Shown here: positions 52,920 through 62,242 of the stretch, in pieces
Layout of the letters: each line of letters begins with the position of its first letter
Position numbering within the stretch: position 1 is the first letter of the stretch
Source of the DNA: Ceriagrion tenellum
Taxonomy: Eukaryota > Arthropoda > Insecta > Odonata > Coenagrionidae
Length of the DNA: 64,000 bases
Assembly (NCBI GenBank): GCA_963169105.1
Contig: OY720639.1
Coordinates: forward strand, 51,255,848-51,319,847
Direction: 5' to 3'
Translations under genes and position numbers: made by a program
The notes under the pieces: generated by a model
Told to the model about the DNA's origin: nothing
Database searches by the model: none
What the model saw: the letters and a program-made list of their open reading frames with translations, nothing else

Positions 52920-52953
52920 GTCAGCGATTCGAGATAGAACTCGAATCGCTGAC
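52920..52953. repeat. perfect 14-bp hairpin in FoxL2 intron 1
   Basis: gtcagcgattcgag (52920-52933), a six-base loop, then its exact reverse complement (52940-52953). An echo, tctcgattcgagatag, lies directly upstream. About 400 bp before exon 2. Function unknown. Confidence 0.75.
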
Positions 52954-53360
52954 GGGCGTTAATTAAGGCTGGTAGATCTAAAGATCTTGGGAGTTACCCA
53001 GCGCTACGTCCTCGCGGGGTATCGCTATCTATCTTTTTTCCACATCAATATTTTGTGACTGAAACTTGAGCTTTATCCGTTTAATATAACACCATAATTC
53101 GTTCAAATGTACTCTATAACGAAAAAATATTGCCAGATTTAAATGAGGGATTGTCTAGTTTGGTTAATGGTTTTCCGTGGATCCATTTTTTGCCATCTCT
53201 GTTTCACTCCCTCTCGTATTTGGATTGGTTGATATAAAATCAGGTAATGACGCTGTTAAGAATCCGGTTAATTTTATTCCCATTAAAACAATAGATTTGT
53301 CATTCGTTTCATTTATTTTATTGCTTATAATTTCGTTCTATACTTTCTCACGATTTGTAG

Positions 53361-53491
53361 ATTTCCCTATTTCGAGCGAAACAAGAAAGGGTGGCAGAAT
53401 TCCATTCGCCACAACTTGTCCCTCAATGAGTGCTTCGTCAAGGTGCCCAGAGAAGGAGGAGGGGAGCGGAAGGGAAACTATTGGACGTTGG
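53361..53491 (+). CDS. FoxL2: FoxL2 coding exon 2: forkhead recognition helix and wing 1
   Basis: A 131-bp exon between ttgtag (acceptor ends 53360) and gtaagt (donor from 53492). It supplies one base to finish Lys277, then residues 278-320, then the first base of Asp321. The translation runs FPYFERNKKGWQNSIRHNLS, then LNECFVKVPREGGGERKGNY and WTL. This holds the DNA-recognition helix (NSIRHNLSLNECF) and the FoxL2-type wing (PREGGGERKGNY). The frame is different from the longer open frame over the same bases, so the exon is invisible if only longest ORFs are read. Both splice junctions restore the frame exactly with exons 1 and 3, which makes the assignment very secure. Confidence 0.95.
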
Positions 53492-54990
53492 GTAAGTATG
53501 AATTTTCTGTGATTATATTCTTCAAATAGTGTGTGCAATTATTTAATCTCGAAAATAATATGTACGTAATCATAATAACGGTTTTGATCAGGCCATTCAT
53601 TTTTCATTCAAGGATACTGCGTACCTTCCTGGAACGAAAGCATCCGCCGATGTTATTTGTCTTTGGAAGCCAATTTATCAGCTCGATTTGAGTCTAGTTG
53701 TGTTACTAAACGAAGATTGTTATGCATAGAATTTTTAGTTATGAAAAGGATGTATAGGGGTGTTTTTCTGCTTTCAAAGTCCTTTTGAACTCATTGTATT
53801 CGCTCTTATCTAATTTGCTGTTGGAATTCACTGACACCTAAGTAGTCAGTCAATATATTTCTCTAAATTTTATTAATTGAAACGCCACGTGTATGTGATC
53901 TCTTGCAATGTAAGTTAAGAGGCAAAATCTTCGGGCGAAATGTATGAAACTGGGCAATGGAAACGTTTTGGACCAGCCCTCTTTTTTATTAATTACCAAC
54001 CCTCTCATATTAAAGTTTCTTCTTGTCAATGCTAAATTTGAATTCCCACTAATGGCGAAACGATTTCAGATCTACTGAGAGAAATTTCGACCCCACATTG
54101 CTGGATTACAATGATAGGTTTTTACCTAATTTATATGCCTTTTAAACTGGACTACCGAATTTTACTGAAGAACAATAAACTTCAGACCTTAAAAAGAATT
54201 TTATTGTGAATTGAGAATGTTAAAGAATAAACAAATCGAAATCATTTCACTGTTGTCCATCCTAATTATTTACTTCACGATTTTTTAGACGTATTCTAAA
54301 ATGTAACGATAATATTTAGGCCTGCCAATTGATCACTACTCTTAGGCCAGGTTTTATGATTCCTTGTTATGGGAACTAATGCAACCACTTAATCCCGTCG
54401 ATTACGCTCACGTCCACTAATCGACGCCTGGTGTTACATGATAGAACCGTACTCTCAGTTCACACCAAGATTACGAAATGTCCTCTTTATCTCGATGTCA
54501 ACGTTGACCAGGCTTTAAATTGGTAGTGAACTTGAATTTAGGTGTCACCGCTGCTTCGGGTCACCCATTCGGGGTTATATCGCAACGTCTTTCCTTCATC
54601 CTGAAAAAATTCTTCTAAGGATGAAAGAAACGTGAAACCAGGGGCGTCACCAACTTCTGAGCAAGGAAGGGGCGGCTTAAAATTTTCTAAAGCGCGCAAA
54701 GAAGAAGCAGACAAAATGAACATCTGAGGCAATAAGGAAATAATTTATATATAATTAATTTTAATTACGTTTTAATGAGGTGTCCATTTTCGTTTTTCCT
54801 ATTAATAAGTTTTTAACTAGGTCGATTTTTATAAGCTCTCCATTTACGTCGTCATGGGGAGGGTGGCTGAGGCCCCTTGGGTGTTTCAGTGCGTAATCGA
54901 TTCAATTACCGATTCCGCGCTCATCTTTACGTCACAGATCGGAATTATAATTCATGGGTAATCTTATGAAATTCCCTCATGTCCTTACAG
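53492..54990 (+). other. FoxL2 intron 2
   Basis: A 1,499-bp GT...AG intron splitting the Asp codon of the WTLD motif. AT-rich throughout; I see no coding sequence, repeat or RNA gene in it. Confidence 0.85.
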
Positions 54991-55495
54991 ATCCGCAGTA
55001 CGAGGATATGTTCGAGAACGGCAACTACCGGAGGAGGAGAAGGATGAAGCGACCCTATCGGTCGTCCAGTTCGGCGGCCGCAGCCGCCGCGGCCGCCGCC
55101 GCCGCTGCTGGAGGTTATGGCTTCAAGACCCCCTTCAGCGAGCCGTGGGGTGCCAGGGGGCACCACTTGCTGACTCACCACCCCCACCTGGGCCACCCGC
55201 AGCTCCACCATCACCACCACCATCTGGCGCAGATCGGCCCGCCGCCCACCATCCCCATCTCGACGGCCCAGCCCCCGGCGCCTCCTCCCAACGGGCAGTC
55301 CGCCGCTGCCGCCGCCCGGAATCTCTTCACGCCGCCCGGCTACCACCACATCAACTCGCACCACCTCCTCGGGCACCACCCGCACCACTTGGAGAGACCT
55401 CAGTGCGGACATTCCGACTTCGCTGGCGGACACAACTCGGCGGCCGCTGCGGCGGTCGCGGCCGCGGCCGCCTATTCCAGATACGACCACGAAAG
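54991..55495 (+). CDS. FoxL2: FoxL2 coding exon 3: end of forkhead domain, poly-Ala and His-rich region
   Basis: Starts after ttacag (54990), finishes Asp321 and codes residues 322-488 plus two bases of Arg489; the donor is gtgagc at 55496. It begins PQYEDMFENGNY and ends the forkhead domain with the basic stretch RRRRRMKRPYR (334-344), a FoxL2 hallmark that probably acts in nuclear import and DNA contact. Four Ser and a pure run of 12 Ala (349-360) follow. A His-rich segment (378-398, including six consecutive His), a Pro-rich segment, five Ala (425-429), another His-rich segment (439-453) and a second Ala block interrupted by one Val (471-481) complete the exon. The Ala tract uses mixed GCN codons. 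Reading upstream of 54991 into the intron gives a spurious Met. Confidence 0.94.
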
Positions 55496-56818
55496 GTGAG
55501 CATTTTGTCTAGAGATCCTGGGTTAGTTTCGACATTATAATTTACGAATTCGTTTCATCCTTTTAGAGGGAAATTGTAAGCGTCTTTTTTCCATTTTCTA
55601 TTGACCTAACGGATGCCCACTCCGATAGGCAGTGAGATACGTAGTTATTTCGTTTGTTTTCGTGAGGTCGGTGATATGCGTGCGCCAATGTGTGCGCAGA
55701 AAATTACAAATTCATTGCAACCTTCGAGGTTGGTTACATTAGAGGGCGCTAGATACATCCTTACAATGTATTTTGTTTGGGCCGGGGGAAGACAACGTTA
55801 CGTGTTGCACGATCAGGGTGATGACGTTTGCATGGTGGTTCCCGGGACGTGACCACGGGTCTCCATGATGCGTGTTCTCGCGTTACCGTTATTTTTCGAT
55901 GGCGCTAACGAGAGCAAAGGCGTGATCGTCTTTCTTAAATTTGTCACTTGATTTAAATCTCTAGGTTTAATTGATGAAGTGCGTTATAATGATGGTTGTT
56001 ATGAGTATCGCCCGGTTTCATTTTGGATAACGTTAGCGACAACGCGGAAGATGTAGCCGCGTCCCCACCTCAGGAATTTCTTGTTAATTATTGGAAAAAT
56101 ATCTTTCTCAGTGTTTAGAAATTTTGGGGGTAAAGCTATTAAAAGTGCTGCTCTACTGTGGAGGATTTAACCGCTCTCAGAAAAGGAAGAAAGGCGGTTT
56201 GTCGTTTCACCGGAACTAATTAATGCATTCGAATATTTTTCATACATATTTTTCTACTTTTGGATCCTGTTCTCAGAAGATAAAAAAAAACCCGGGGTAG
56301 GTAATCTTTTCGCGAAAAAAGTAACGTTTAAAAAAATTTCCCGAGCTCTATCAGCTAGCACCTGACGTCTCGCTCTACGGTGCTGCTGTGGAGACAACCT
56401 AAGTGGTATGTTATATAATGCTGCAACCAATAACATCCCTAGGACGACGTATGTTCATATAGGATTTCTCTCCTTGGATACGAGAATCTCAAGTTTCAAA
56501 TGTAGTGTTCAAACCGGTCCCACGGGTTAAATTCTGATGAACTGAAAATTTTCAATGTTAAGTGTTTCATCCTCCATCCTCGACGGATATAATTTTTTTT
56601 CAATGAAATGATTCGGATTTTTCAGAAGTCTGACATCAAAATTTCTTGATCATGGAAGCTTAAAATTTTGGAGACCTTCGTAAATTAGGCCTAATGAGAT
56701 GCAGCGGAGATGATAGTATCATCTGGGATATTGGGAAACGCGAGTTTGAATCCCGGTCAATATTTTTTCTCTCCACAAAATTGTATCTCATTTTACTCTT
56801 TATTTTCGACTTTCGCAG
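55496..56818 (+). other. FoxL2 intron 3
   Basis: A 1,323-bp intron (gtgagc...cgcag). It holds a tRNA-like SINE head at about 56697-56790, close to the acceptor, listed separately. Otherwise nothing recognisable. Confidence 0.85.
56697..56790 (+). mobile_element. SINE head beside the FoxL2 exon 4 acceptor
   Basis: A-box-like gatgcagcggaga (56697-56709) and B-box-like gagtttgaatcccgg (56742-56756), followed by a T-rich segment that runs into the intron 3 polypyrimidine tract. The exon starts at 56819, so the element ends less than 40 bp from the branch/acceptor region. Confidence 0.55.
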
Positions 56819-57278
56819 GAATCCGTGGACGCTGCCCGAGGTGCCCCACCCTCAACTGCACCGACACCACCACCCTTACCACCCGCACCACGGGCACCAC
56901 CTGACTTCGGCCCTACACTCCCCCGAGTCGGCTCCTCCTCCACCCTCCCCCACTCACCAGCCCTTTCACTTCTCCTTCCTGGGACAGCAGTGCGCGGCAC
57001 CACCGCTCCCTCCGACGCCCACCTCGTCTTCGACCACCATCAGCCCCAACTCGCCGCCGCTCTCCGGGCACCATCACCCGGCGCCCACCCTGCCCGCCTC
57101 CGCCTCCGACAACGGCCTCGAGGTGGACGGGGACGAGGAGCCCGAGGGCTACGTGGAGGTGGTCAGGGATCCGTCAGTGGGAATGAGCTCCCAGATGCCG
57201 ATGGACAGAACTCCATCGCCGACCGTGGACTCCGGGGCTCACGTGGTGCCTTGCGCCGTCACTCCCCAGTCCATGCAG
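56819..57278 (+). CDS. FoxL2: FoxL2 coding exon 4: Pro/His/Ser-rich C-terminal region
   Basis: Starts after tttcgcag (AG at 56817-56818), finishes Arg489 and codes residues 490-642, ending in the complete codon CAG before the donor gttggt at 57279. The donor is GT but not the strongest consensus. The translation opens NPWTLPEVPHPQLHRHHHPY with more His/Pro repeats. It continues through Pro/Ser-rich sequence with PLPPTP and SPNSPPLSG, an acidic patch (DGDEEPEGYVEVV) and ends TPQSMQ. Such composition suits a disordered activation or repression region. Read-through into the intron would give an alternative tail ending at a stop at 57558-57560, but that tail overlaps a LINE remnant, so I treat it as intron. 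Confidence 0.9.
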
Positions 57279-57374
57279 GTTGGTGTCATCTACTCACAAC
57301 TTATAGCCTACCAACCTACTGTATTCAATAAATCTTTCCAGTATGACAATCCTGCTACGGTGGAGTTGTGGAAC

Positions 57375-57500
57375 AATCTAATTCAAAGCCTAATTAAGCA
57401 GGGGAGAGTAGGAAAGAGAATAAGATTTATGGATGGGATGAAAGGAAGTGCGACGTATGTCGAACTGAAGATTGAAATCGTGTTAGGTACCTGGCGACTG
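57375..57500 (+). mobile_element. LINE tail remnant in FoxL2 intron 4
   Basis: The open frame continuing past exon 4 reads LIQSLIKQGRVGKRIRFMDG and then MKGSATYVELK, which resembles the G-VGRKRISFLDGMKGSATYVELK-type landmark of RTE-like LINE tails in insects. This argues that the open frame beyond 57278 is transposon sequence, not FoxL2 coding sequence. Confidence 0.6.
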
Positions 57501-57758
57501 GGGCTCCATAAGATTAGCGTAGTCGATATTCAGTGTTTTGTGAAGCCGGTCGTCATATGAAAATATCGTTGGAGTGTTACAGAAATTTTTTACTTTGGTG
57601 TAACGATGGGATTTAACGAAGCTGAACCTGTCTCAAATCTAGTATAATTACTCATTTTAATGACACAACTCCTATATCTGAAGAGGAGAGAGTAGCAGAG
57701 AAATCAAAAATAAAATACGCAGTAAGTAATCATATTTAAGTTTTGGATCTCATCTTCT

Positions 57759-57857
57759 GGTACAGGTGCGTGAGTCAGCGTTCCAGTGTCATTAGTCTCT
57801 ACTCTTGTAACGTAGTAGAAACTTTGTCGCTGAAACGCTGACTCACGCCGCTGTACC
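57759..57857. repeat. imperfect foldback in FoxL2 intron 4
   Basis: Arms of 30 bp, 57759-57788 (ggtacaggtgcgtgagtcag...) and 57828-57857, pair at about 26 of 30 positions, with a 39-bp loop. Weaker complementarity extends about 14 bp further on each side. Sits between a LINE tail and a SINE. Confidence 0.7.
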
Positions 57858-57912
57858 GAAGGATAGGATTCAGCACATCAAGCCCCTGGTACCAGTTCAC
57901 TGCCAGACGTGG

Positions 57913-57942
57913 GTACGCTTCGCGTACTTCGCGTACTTCGCG
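57913..57942. repeat. short 9-bp tandem repeat in FoxL2 intron 4
   Basis: Three copies of a gtacttcgc-type unit at 57913-57942 (the first reads gtacgcttcgc). Confidence 0.75.
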
Positions 57943-58159
57943 CGCTTTGTTCTATTCACAATGCGTCGTGGGTAGAAAATTCGATCAGTGACCATAGTTG
58001 GTTTTGTTAGTGGAACACAAATACTTATCCGCCAACGGTCATGGGCAATGAGACTTTTAACTTGGTTGTCGATAGGTTGCTCAGCTAACTACCTGATTTG
58101 CTACCTAATATGCGTTTCTAAATCCGCTACTCAGTGCTGATAAAGCCTCTCGCACCTTT

Positions 58160-58450
58160 CCTATGGGGTGTGGTGTGGTGGCTAGAGTACTTGCTAACCA
58201 TGCGGCCAGGGTTTTAATCCCTGGAGAGGAAGATATTTTTCAGAGGAAACCCGCTCCCTGCTTGAGTGTCTTGTGGAGGGCACTTCAAGGGCAGTACTCC
58301 GTCTGTAGGATGAGATGTCAACCCGTGCCCCCCCTCTTGGTTTCGTTAAGAGCAGACTAATGCCGACATCGGTTTTCTCTCCACTTCCGCCCTTACCTTC
58401 CCAAATGGCGCAAATGACCTTAGTTGGCGGTCGCCTCCCAAAATATCCAA
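58160..58450 (+). mobile_element. tRNA-derived SINE in FoxL2 intron 4
   Basis: Begins with a tRNA-like head: A-box-like tggctagagta (58179-58189) and B-box-like ggttttaatcc (58210-58220, two changes from consensus). The body of about 200 bp (aggaaacccgctccctgctt..., accttcccaaatggcgcaaa...) is typical of arthropod SINEs. Probably inactive. Confidence 0.65.
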
Positions 58451-58758
58451 TCCAGTCAGACGTGGGCTTATAGCTTGTTCAGTCGAAGCTTTGCTTCATC
58501 AACGTTGTTTCAGTATTTATTCATCGGAATTAGGCTGCGCTCATTAGTTATCTTATATTTAGGTTGACATATATAAATGCAGGAGTAATTAATTCATAAG
58601 TTTAGGCTATGGGTAATAATCTTAAGATATTTTATACTAATTCGTTACAATTAATTTGTTCTAATTACTAGTTCGTAGATTACACTTTTTATATTAAACT
58701 TTTTAAAGTGCAACTTTTGAATTATGAAATGAAATTACGGTTATAATTTTCTTTTCAG

Positions 58759-58825
58759 TTGCATCAACTTCAGCTTCAGCAATCGGTCCAGCTTCCTCCC
58801 GTAAATGGATTCAACCAATTGACAG
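58759..58825 (+). CDS. FoxL2: FoxL2 coding exon 5: 67-bp Gln/Leu-rich exon
   Basis: A short exon after ttttcag (58758) and before gtgatt (58826). It codes residues 643-664, starting LHQLQLQQSVQLPPVNGFNQ, plus the first base of Gly665. It is needed: exon 4 ends in phase 0 while exon 6 enters with two bases of a codon, and only this 67-bp exon bridges the two phases. The sequence is GC-richer than its surroundings. I place it by frame logic, splice sites and composition, not by a recognised domain. Confidence 0.82.
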
Positions 58826-59402
58826 GTGATTGATCTCGTTTTAATAATGCACTGGCCCCATATTTACAGATTACCTAATATAAAATTGGCAATAAGCTCA
58901 ATTTTTTCAGTCTTCCTCGGTCAAGTGAATTTATATGCCCAGCTTCCACTTTTGACATCAGTCGGATTATTGTTTGGACTCTGGGGAGAAAACTTTTGTT
59001 CTTGATGAAAATTGTCACTGCGGGTGACAATTGATATGAAACCCGTGACCGAAACTGTATGGAGTATGAGAAGTCTAATCTTTAGGCAAACCATTGTTTT
59101 GCGAAGACTAGGTCACGGCTTGAGAAACTATTTGAAGGTTTTCCTCTGAAAATACATCTCCTAATGAAATATCTCTATTTTCACTTGTGCGCGCTTGATC
59201 CAAGACATTTTGGCTGTTATTAATGTATGAGAGGAGGGAATCTTTAATGGGAAGCTATTCATTTTCGCCGCATGCATGCGGATTATCGTGAAGGCCTGCC
59301 TGCCTATCTTGGAATATATATCTCACTCCTTTATCCTTGCCCCCCTGTAACGATATTCTTGACCCGTATCTTCGCATTCCTTCAGTGATTATGCATCCAC
59401 AG
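58826..59402 (+). other. FoxL2 intron 5
   Basis: A 577-bp intron (gtgatt...ccacag), AT-rich, with nothing recognisable inside. Confidence 0.75.
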
Positions 59403-59545
59403 GTCAAGGGAACATCACCGGAGGTTACGGGTCGACCTTCCCCGGCTGCAGCGTCTTCCGTCGCCATGACGGCGAGATGAACATCTCCACGCCACCGACC
59501 AGTTCGCCATCCCGCTACCCGTTCTGGTCGGAAAATAAAGTGTGA
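59403..59545 (+). CDS. FoxL2: FoxL2 terminal coding exon
   Basis: Starts after atccacag (59402), finishes Gly665 and codes residues 666-711, then TGA at 59543-59545. It reads from QGNITGGYGSTFPGCSVF to the C-terminus SPSRYPFWSENKV. No known domain is visible. The frame closes exactly with exon 5. An AATAAA hexamer overlaps the last codons (59534-59539), but a poly(A) site there would truncate the message, so it is probably chance. Confidence 0.85.
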
Positions 59546-61488
59546 CGTCTTCGCAAGGATGGTGAATGGGAGAAAAACAGGCGGGGTTGGAGTGACAAAG
59601 ACTTTTTTTCCCTTCCGGAGAAACGATTTTGGTGAACCATCACCGGAGAACTTTTGTGTACTACTGAGGGTATTGCCGTGGCTGCATATCTTCGAAAATC
59701 GACTGGAAGACTGTCGTTTCCTGCTAAGACTGACCCGATTCCATTTTTCCGGAATTATATTTATTGATTTTCTCCCTTCTCCCAGTGAGTGAAATTAACT
59801 TTGGTTAAGTCATATCTGTTATGTTGGATGAAGCTGTTGTGAAATGTGTTTGAGATACGGCGGTGAATTTATCGGGGTGGTATTGCTGTTTCTACGCCAA
59901 AGACTTATTTCTCTCCGTATTCGTTAAAATTGATCACCCATCTCACTTCTTGATGTAGATGCGAGTTCTGTATTCTTTTTCTCCTCCTTTGGAGGTGTCT
60001 CGTTGCGAATCGGTGGCAGGTTAAAAAAACTATAAATGGTTGACTTTCGCCGTGAATCGGGCGAATCTGTGTGGTTCGGAAACTTCTCTAAAAAAATGAT
60101 CTCAGTCACTGCGCTGCCATTTATATGCAACTATCGAATCTCATTGTTAATCCTAGGAGGTTAACCAGCGAGATTTTTTTTATATATTTCAGATTGAATG
60201 CGAAAGTTGGGTTCACAATTGGCGTCGATCTTAAATGTTAACCGTAAACTGAATTAATTTGTACGACCTGAGTGAACAATTGGCCATCAACTGGTACATA
60301 TCAGCTATCATCACCTGTCTTTGTTGATTTAGGTTGCAACCGAGTGTTCACAAGATGGGGATGCCAATTGCTGAATTATTTACGAAGGAGAAGGACAATG
60401 GATGAGTTCGGTTATTATGATGGAAAACGTTGAATTTTTGAAAATTGATTTTTTTTAAGCTTCTCAATAATTCTTTCGTCCAGTAGTTCGTATACTTACT
60501 CAATGATAAAATAATTACCTGCTGGGATACCCCATAGTTCACACAAAAATGGATAGCAAAAAGAAGATAACGAGTAGCTGTGACCGAGGCGGGTAATGCG
60601 CATGCGCTGGCATCCATTTCGAACGTGAAAGTGGGTACTGGCGTAAAAGTTGAATGTAGTCGTTTTACAGTTGAAAGAAATCCGCGATCATGAAATAGTC
60701 TCTCGTAAAATAGCCTGAAGAAGTCTCCATGTTTGCCTTCGTTCGAGTATCTCGTCGAAGGATCTCTTCCTTCAAGAAGCCGTCCAATAGGGCTTGAGAA
60801 CCCACGCCCGAAAAAGGTAATCTGTATGATCCATTGTTAACTTAGCGATCTCCCATGAACAAAGAGCCTGTCTTCTGGGTTCGGTCCCTGATGGAAATGT
60901 ATGAAATATCTTTTGTATTGTATCAATCCCAGGAGATGCCATTTGAGGGTGCCCGCATTCGAGTCATTAAAGATCATTTTACCCAAACCGAACATCCGCA
61001 TCACTCGATACTTGACCCTGTGCGAAACCTTGTAGGTTATAGCTTTAGCTTATGTTTACCTTTGGGTTAGCGCTTTGATTAAGGCTCATAAATCGAAGCC
61101 GTCTTCGAAGTACCCTCGCTATAATTGAAAATTTTCAAACGTGAGCGTACGATCGATCTATAACTGAATTGAGTGCTGAAATGTAAAACATGTCCGTAAG
61201 GTTTTTGGTAATAGTAGAATTTCCTTCGATTCATTGATATTTTTAAAGCCGTATTAATCAGTATAATGCATGACATACCGCCATTCATATAATTAACCCT
61301 GACAGCAAATAGGCTAGTCAGCTGCGCATGCAACAAAATGACGATGCTGGACCTGTTTTCCATTTTTCGTGACTTGGTAGCGCTCAATTTAGTTAATTGC
61401 ATATTTTGAAGCTAGCGAGGCAGAAAATGGCCGCTGAACATGGCATAACGAGAGTTAAAGTAAATGTGATTGGTCTATATTGTTGTAT

Positions 61489-61506
61489 TATATATATATA
61501 TATATA
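61489..61506. repeat. (AT)n microsatellite
   Basis: About nine AT dinucleotides in a row, downstream of FoxL2. Confidence 0.8.
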
Positions 61507-61721
61507 ATACTTGGTCCTTTTCGGAGTACAAATTTATGGAAACATTAATTATGAAATCAAAGTACCCTACCTAGAAACGAAATAACTGGTGAGCTCCTTT
61601 TGTGGAATTGTTCCTTATTAAAAGAAAAGAAACTAGTAATGTTCTACAATTCATTTTGAGGTGCCGACCAGTTTCAACATGTCATTTTTTTCAAGGTACA
61701 GTTACGTACAGTTCCATAAAA

Positions 61722-61790
61722 TGATATCTTTTATATTTTAGATTACACGATCTTCTGTTCTGATATCATTTATATTTTAGATTACACGAT
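61722..61790. repeat. 30-bp direct duplication, period 39
   Basis: 61722-61751 and 61761-61790 (tgatatc-tttatattttag...) differ at one position and are separated by nine bases. Confidence 0.8.
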
Positions 61791-62236
61791 AACCATTGTA
61801 AGTAGTAGCTATAAAATTGGTTCTGTATGAAGCTCTTATGCTCGCTAATCTCCTCGATTTTCTACAGGGTCAAATATCGTGTGATACGGACTTTACGGAT
61901 TATTCAAACAATCTTGAACGGGCATCTTACGAAGTTATATCGTGAGGAATAGAAGCGACTGCGATCTCCCTTGTTGTGAATTAGTTTCATTTTTCCCGTC
62001 ATTAAGTTTGGGCAAAAAATGGACACCATTTCTGTCCAGAATTCTCAACCCCTATATTTAAAGAAAAGGTATCCTCTTTAAGTGTGGATAAATTGTATTT
62101 AAATCTTGACTTGTCGACGAATGGAGTTTAGCTGTGATTCATTTTTATATTTATTCTGAGTTAATGTGATTCTCATGAAAGCATTTTTGTTTCTCCTCAT
62201 TAGGGAGTTTGTATGCATTTGTTGTTGTTTCAAAAG

Positions 62237-62242
62237 AAATAA
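62237..62242 (+). terminator. candidate poly(A) signal for FoxL2
   Basis: AATAAA preceded by T-rich sequence and followed within about 15-40 bases by T/GT-rich sequence (tatgtgttgcttcatgtttg). By eye it is the first AATAAA on the + strand after the stop codon that looks well placed. It would give a 3' UTR of about 2.7 kb, long but not unusual for a developmental regulator. Purely inferred. Confidence 0.3.

Larger units (their letters stand above)
50578..53360 (+). other. FoxL2 intron 1
   Basis: A 2,783-bp GT...AG intron splitting the forkhead domain at the Lys codon before FPYF. It is AT-rich and non-coding. It contains a Jockey-like LINE scrap (about 52596-52695) and a perfect hairpin (52920-52953), listed separately. 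The stretch 51120-51500 has no identifiable content. Confidence 0.85.
57279..58758 (+). other. FoxL2 intron 4
   Basis: A 1,480-bp intron (gttggt...ttcag) packed with insertions: a LINE 3' tail (about 57375-57500), a 99-bp foldback (57759-57857), a short 9-bp repeat (57913-57942) and a tRNA-derived SINE (about 58160-58450). Confidence 0.8.
49743..59545 (+). other. FoxL2: FoxL2-class forkhead transcription factor gene (whole coding locus)
   Basis: Six coding exons join in one frame: 49748-50577, 53361-53491, 54991-55495, 56819-57278, 58759-58825, 59403-59545. They total 2,136 nt, or 711 residues plus TGA. All five introns are GT...AG, of 2783, 1499, 1323, 1480 and 577 bp. Forkhead proteins are nuclear winged-helix DNA-binding factors. 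The class call rests on the domain edges KPPYSYVALIAMAI, GWQNSIRHNLSLNECF, VPREGGGERKGNYWTLD and RRRRRMKRPYR; the last two are diagnostic of FoxL2 rather than FoxC, FoxD or FoxL1. In vertebrates FOXL2 controls ovary and eyelid development, and work in some insects links FoxL2 to follicle cells and eggshell; the role here is inferred from family. The Drosophila relative is, from memory, fd102C. Exons are strikingly GC-rich against AT-rich introns. The 5' UTR exon and transcript ends are not established. Confidence 0.93.

Noticed and set aside
53177..53512. 111-codon frame over exon 2
   Set aside because: Different frame from the forkhead exon; no domain and no start context.
54954..54990. Exon 3 starting with its own Met upstream of 54991
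   Set aside because: These bases are the intron 2 end, including the ttacag acceptor; the frame joins exactly to exon 2.
56825..57331. 168-codon frame over exon 4
   Set aside because: Out-of-frame shadow; the FoxL2 frame fits both splice junctions.
57759..57857. Rho-independent terminator
   Set aside because: Eukaryotic intron context, long loop and no T-run; a foldback instead.
58160..58240. tRNA gene
   Set aside because: A and B boxes are present but no acceptor or anticodon stem closes; better read as a SINE head. The same applies to the other A/B-box pairs.
59534..59539. AATAAA as FoxL2 poly(A) signal
   Set aside because: It lies inside the last codons before the stop.
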